This document shows, one piece after another, positions 63,601 through 64,000 of a stretch of 64,000 nt of DNA (its first letter is position 1; the number at the start of each line of letters is the position of its first letter). This DNA comes from Tubiluchus corallicola (lineage: Eukaryota; Priapulida; Priapulimorpha; Priapulimorphida; Tubiluchidae). The stretch is taken from the NCBI GenBank assembly GCA_030141605.1, contig JAQGDQ010000126.1, positions 62,001 to 126,000 on the forward strand, given 5' to 3'. Position numbers and translations under genes: made by a program. The notes under the pieces were generated by a model. That model worked only from the letters and a program-made list of their open reading frames with translations, was not told the DNA's origin and did not search any database.

Positions 63601-63650
63601 CCTCATCATAAACTGTCAGTTCCAGCACTGAATGTATATCTTTGACATTG
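39594..63650 (-). CDS. MCTP: MCTP, 3' third of gene (nine exons, spans introns)
   Basis: Join on the minus strand: 63650-63548, 60994-60893, 57710-57636, 55247-55128, 52862-52692, 47154-47048, 43901-43792, 42833-42736, 39662-39594. All junctions have AG...GT borders and keep one frame, giving 317 residues to a TAG. The gene continues off the right edge. MCTPs are endoplasmic-reticulum membrane proteins with three C2 domains and two C-terminal transmembrane segments, and act at synapses in flies and vertebrates. Seen here: the end of the last C2 ([11 protein letters not shown]...[11 protein letters not shown]), the linker [11 protein letters not shown]1 ([20 protein letters not shown]), an acidic loop ([12 protein letters not shown]), the helix [22 protein letters not shown]2 ([20 protein letters not shown]), the conserved [10 protein letters not shown] and [14 protein letters not shown], and the end KKKKSQ. 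The match to animal MCTP1/2 is nearly gap-free; I cannot tell which vertebrate paralogue is closer. Confidence 0.95.
39663..42735 (-). other. MCTP last intron
   Basis: A 3.1 kb intron with no coding content I can support. It holds the repeat-like stretch at 41345-41828, (AT)n at 41828-41846 and a short run of CACCCAC/ACACCAC repeats near 40074-40125. Confidence 0.85.
41345..41828. mobile_element. Possible small DNA element in MCTP intron
   Basis: A GC-richer 484-bp block whose ends share AACTCGT in inverted orientation. Inner similarity is weak (CTCCTCTTGG against CTCCCAGG). There is no coding content and no clear target duplication. Confidence 0.25.
42736..42833 (-). CDS. MCTP: MCTP exon: conserved C-terminal block
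   Basis: Encodes [20 protein letters not shown] then [13 protein letters not shown], the most conserved C-terminal block of animal MCTPs. Phase 1 in, phase 0 out. Donor GTAAAT. Confidence 0.95.
42834..43791 (-). other. MCTP intron with AAT/AGT-rich tract
   Basis: A short intron. 43552-43660 is a degenerate (AAT/AGT)n microsatellite. Confidence 0.85.
43792..43901 (-). CDS. MCTP: MCTP exon: TM2
   Basis: Encodes [20 protein letters not shown] then [17 protein letters not shown] and one base of Gly. TM2 and the following IPLRY-like VPIRW motif are typical. Acceptor TTATTTTTCAG, donor GTGAGT. Phase 2 in, phase 1 out. Confidence 0.95.
43902..47047 (-). other. MCTP intron holding the 79-bp minisatellite
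   Basis: A 3.1 kb intron. Apart from the minisatellite at 46081-46872 I see no distinct structure. Confidence 0.85.
46081..46872. repeat. 79-bp minisatellite, about 10 copies
   Basis: Units start AAACCCACTCTTGACTTGGG, continue GTGGCGGGCCATATATACAC and ATAAATCCCCCTTCCTGGGG, and end ATTGTGCCCTGTAAGTAC. Spacing is 79-80 bp (starts at 46240, 46319, 46399 and so on). Copies are nearly identical, and the outer ones more diverged. The array ends about 175 bp from an MCTP exon. Long ORFs across it (up to 245 codons) are artefacts of a unit without stops on the minus strand. Confidence 0.97.
47048..47154 (-). CDS. MCTP: MCTP exon: inter-membrane amphipathic helix
   Basis: Encodes [20 protein letters not shown] then [15 protein letters not shown] and two bases of the next codon (phase 2 end). 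It matches the reticulon-like region's YxxQxxxxxVQNxLxxIAS pattern. Acceptor TTTCCATTCACAG, donor GTATGA. Confidence 0.93.
47155..52691 (-). other. MCTP intron, 5.5 kb
   Basis: Mostly AT-rich. It contains the hairpin at 48340-48480 and a slightly GC-richer unidentified block at 50680-51180. Confidence 0.85.
48340..48480. repeat. 36-bp perfect hairpin with hammerhead-like flanks
   Basis: Arms 48363-48398 and 48420-48455 (TCAGCTGAAATCTACTTGTA... and its complement) are perfectly complementary around a 21-base loop. After the right arm the plus strand reads CTGATGAAGTCCACGAAAG. On the minus strand the left flank reads CTGACAATGTCCATAAAGGA then CAAAAG. Both resemble a hammerhead core with a GUCC/GGAC stem II. 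Confidence 0.85.
52692..52862 (-). CDS. MCTP: MCTP exon: TM1 and acidic loop
   Basis: 57 codons, phase 0 to 0. TM1 reads [20 protein letters not shown] then IFL, followed by a Ser/Pro-containing loop and the acidic run [12 protein letters not shown]. Acceptor CTTTTTTACAG, donor GTAATT. Confidence 0.95.
53255..53300 (-). repeat. Possible tRNA-derived SINE fragment
   Basis: The minus strand reads GGAGGCGGCCAAGAGGTCCA then GGGTTCAAATCTGGATCAGCC. GGGTTCAAATC matches the Pol III B box (GGTTCRANNCC). No A box or full tRNA fold is visible. Confidence 0.35.
53299..53392. repeat. Imperfect palindrome, arms about 45 bp
   Basis: ATTTGCTATAACAATTTTAT on the left and ATAGAATTGTTATGGCAAAT on the right pair with few mismatches around a TATATA-rich centre. 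This is the form of a small MITE or hairpin element. Confidence 0.85.
55128..55247 (-). CDS. MCTP: MCTP exon: pre-membrane segment
   Basis: 40 codons, phase 0 to 0: [20 protein letters not shown] then [20 protein letters not shown]. The SCFxWxSxPRSLxAF motif leads into TM1 and is a hallmark of the family. Donor GTAAGT. The acceptor (TTATAATTAATAG) has a poor pyrimidine tract, so this splice site is weak. Confidence 0.92.
55687..57541. mobile_element. Candidate DNA transposon with 21-bp TIRs and subterminal repeats
   Basis: The left end TAGGGTTCATTATGTAACAA and right end (complement) TAAGGTTCATAATGTAACAA match at 18 of 21 positions. The motif TTATGTAACA recurs inside both ends (for example near 55733, 55808, 55829, 55848, and inverted near 57420 and 57485). 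The inner segments CAATCACTATGTAACAAAAA and CAATCATTATGTAACAAAAA are also inverted partners. No transposase is readable and a LINE fragment sits inside. Subterminal repeats plus a TAGGG-type end recall hAT elements, but I find no clear 8-bp target duplication. Confidence 0.6.
56071..56700 (+). mobile_element. LINE H fragment (C-terminal tail), nested
   Basis: Plus strand. [20 protein letters not shown] then, in another frame, [20 protein letters not shown] and [20 protein letters not shown] match the usual LINE tail (FxxRxxRxIL..., RRLRWxGHVLRMxxD). [18 protein letters not shown] near 56470-56520 fits the last ARDRxxWR motif. It is broken by frameshifts. Confidence 0.75.
57636..57710 (-). CDS. 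MCTP: MCTP exon: linker
   Basis: 25 codons, phase 0 to 0: [16 protein letters not shown] then SMDTKFKKK. It matches the family's KASxRTxxPKExKY segment. Acceptor TTCTGTGCAG, donor GTAATT. Confidence 0.92.
57934..59899. mobile_element. TTAA-flanked non-coding element with 17-bp TIRs
   Basis: The left end GAACGAGTCCGCGAGAG (57934-57950) and right end, complement of 59883-59899, GAACGCGTCCGCGAGAA match at 15 of 17 positions. Both are bordered by TTAA (57930-57933 and 59900-59903), as expected for a TTAA target duplication. The 1966-bp body has no open frame of note and differs in composition from the surrounding intron (G runs, CpG-containing ends). TTAA targets are the rule for piggyBac elements, but piggyBac ends usually start CCC/CCY, so the family is uncertain. 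Confidence 0.65.
60366..60662. repeat. Diverged tandem duplication, two units of about 140-160 bp
   Basis: Phrases recur in order: AATACTTGCTGGGTTC / TCCGTACTTGCTCTGGGT, GTTTCATTTCATCTTACTG / GTTTCATCCTAAGGACT, CAGTTCACTTCATGGAGGGAGG / CAGTACACCTTATGGAGAAAGG, and GGTTGAGACACTGCTGTTAA / GGCTGAGACACTTCTGCCAG. There is no coding content. Confidence 0.75.
60893..60994 (-). CDS. MCTP: MCTP exon: C2 end and linker
   Basis: 34 codons, phase 0 to phase 0. Encodes [20 protein letters not shown] then [14 protein letters not shown], the last strands of the C2 domain and the start of the linker. A long T tract precedes the acceptor; the donor is GTAAGT. Confidence 0.93.
61890..62310 (+). mobile_element. 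LINE I: RT core fragment with mutated active site
   Basis: A plus-strand stop-free frame, 61912-62304. [17 protein letters not shown] and [12 protein letters not shown] match the RT segment after motif A (LYGIxxxxLxWFxSYLxxRxQxV). [20 protein letters not shown] is motif B (GVPQGSxLGPLLFxLY). [14 protein letters not shown] at 62128-62172 is motif C, with the catalytic box FADD changed to FAAD. It is dead. The rest of the element is not clearly readable. Confidence 0.75.
62880..63450. repeat. Inverted-repeat element, copy 2 of dispersed family
   Basis: The left half (62890-63240) resembles 19240-19760. Its later part is repeated in inverted form up to 63450: AAATGGTCACCACACAAAACAA at 63113 pairs with TTGTTTTGTGTGGTGCCATTTT near 63371-63393, and AATCTAACAAGTTGCCAGACC is mirrored by AGCTTGTTAGATT near 63266. 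It has MITE-like structure with no coding content. It ends about 100 bp before the last-C2 exon of MCTP. Confidence 0.75.
63548..63650 (-). CDS. MCTP: MCTP exon: end of last C2 domain
   Basis: Encodes [20 protein letters not shown] then [14 protein letters not shown]. The DEDRN loop holds calcium-binding Asp positions of a C2 domain. The acceptor is CTTTTTTCAG, the donor GTAGGT. The first base completes a codon begun in an exon beyond the window; the exon ends in phase 0. Confidence 0.93.
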
Positions 63651-64000
63651 CTGAAAAAAGACGAGAAAAAAGATGTCAATACAAGCATTCATGACATACA
63701 CAGCTGCTTGTTAATTTTACTAACTAAAGCAAAACTGCAAAAGATTATAAAATAGAACAAGCTTCACAAAACGAGAACTTTTTAGTGGTTGTTTATGAAC
63801 CTGTAAATACTTTTAAACAACCAATAAACTATTGAAGTTGTATCACTAATCACTAAATAGTTTAAGTTTTAGTGAATTCACTCGGAGCTTTGATATTGAC
63901 AATTACTTTACAAGTATCCCATTCGACGAAAGTACTGATCTTGGCATGAGTTCCTTTTTCAGGCAAAGTAATGTAGCTTTGTCAGTAACTTGCACCATAT
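63651..64000 (-). other. MCTP intron, continues beyond the window
   Basis: No further MCTP exon is readable here. The preceding C2-encoding exon must lie to the right. Confidence 0.7.

Overview
This is a 64 kb window of animal nuclear DNA. It is AT-rich (roughly two thirds A+T by eye), has very low gene density, is split by long introns with canonical GT/AG borders, and is full of decayed retroelements, microsatellites and minisatellites. There is no bacterial-style gene packing, and long ORFs outside repeats are absent. The mix of many non-LTR (LINE) fragments, a Penelope-like element with a GIY-YIG motif, a BEL/Pao-type gag fragment, and an animal-type MCTP gene suggests an invertebrate metazoan. 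I cannot fix the phylum from sequence alone.

Right part (39.3-64 kb, minus strand): the 3' third of a multiple C2 domain and transmembrane region protein (MCTP). Nine exons can be read, joining in frame through eight introns to give 317 residues. They cover the end of the last C2 domain, the linker, two transmembrane segments, the conserved C-terminal segment and a tail ending KKSQ. The 5' two thirds lie beyond the right edge. Its introns hold a 79-bp minisatellite, several inverted-repeat elements, a 1.97 kb TTAA-flanked candidate DNA transposon, a 1.86 kb candidate with 21-bp terminal inverted repeats, and two plus-strand LINE fragments.

Middle part (22-26 kb): a small plus-strand gene encoding a 111-residue secreted precursor. 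It has a signal peptide, a KR cleavage site and a C-terminal FRW-GRR amidation site, so it is a probable neuropeptide or peptide-hormone precursor of a type I do not recognise. It sits between a long (GA)n and a long (TC)n tract. Just right of it is a 640-bp array of 32-bp repeats.

Left part (1-22 kb) and 26-34 kb: mostly a retrotransposon graveyard. It includes minus-strand LINEs at 3.3-6.5, 6.8-9.05 and 9.2-11 kb, a plus-strand LINE at 12.4-14 kb, a Penelope-like element with inverted flanks at 14.3-16.7 kb, a BEL/Pao gag fragment at 26.7-27 kb, and LINE pieces at 27.4-28.3, 29.3-30.8 and 31.3-32 kb. All are broken by stops and frameshifts, and several have mutated reverse transcriptase active sites. 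A possible unknown terminal exon lies at 663-982. The 34-39 kb stretch is AT-rich and shows no gene I can support.

The items I would look at first are the RWamide-like precursor, the hammerhead-ribozyme-like cores in and around the Penelope element and in an MCTP intron, the TTAA-flanked element, and the dilysine (KKxx) tail of the MCTP.
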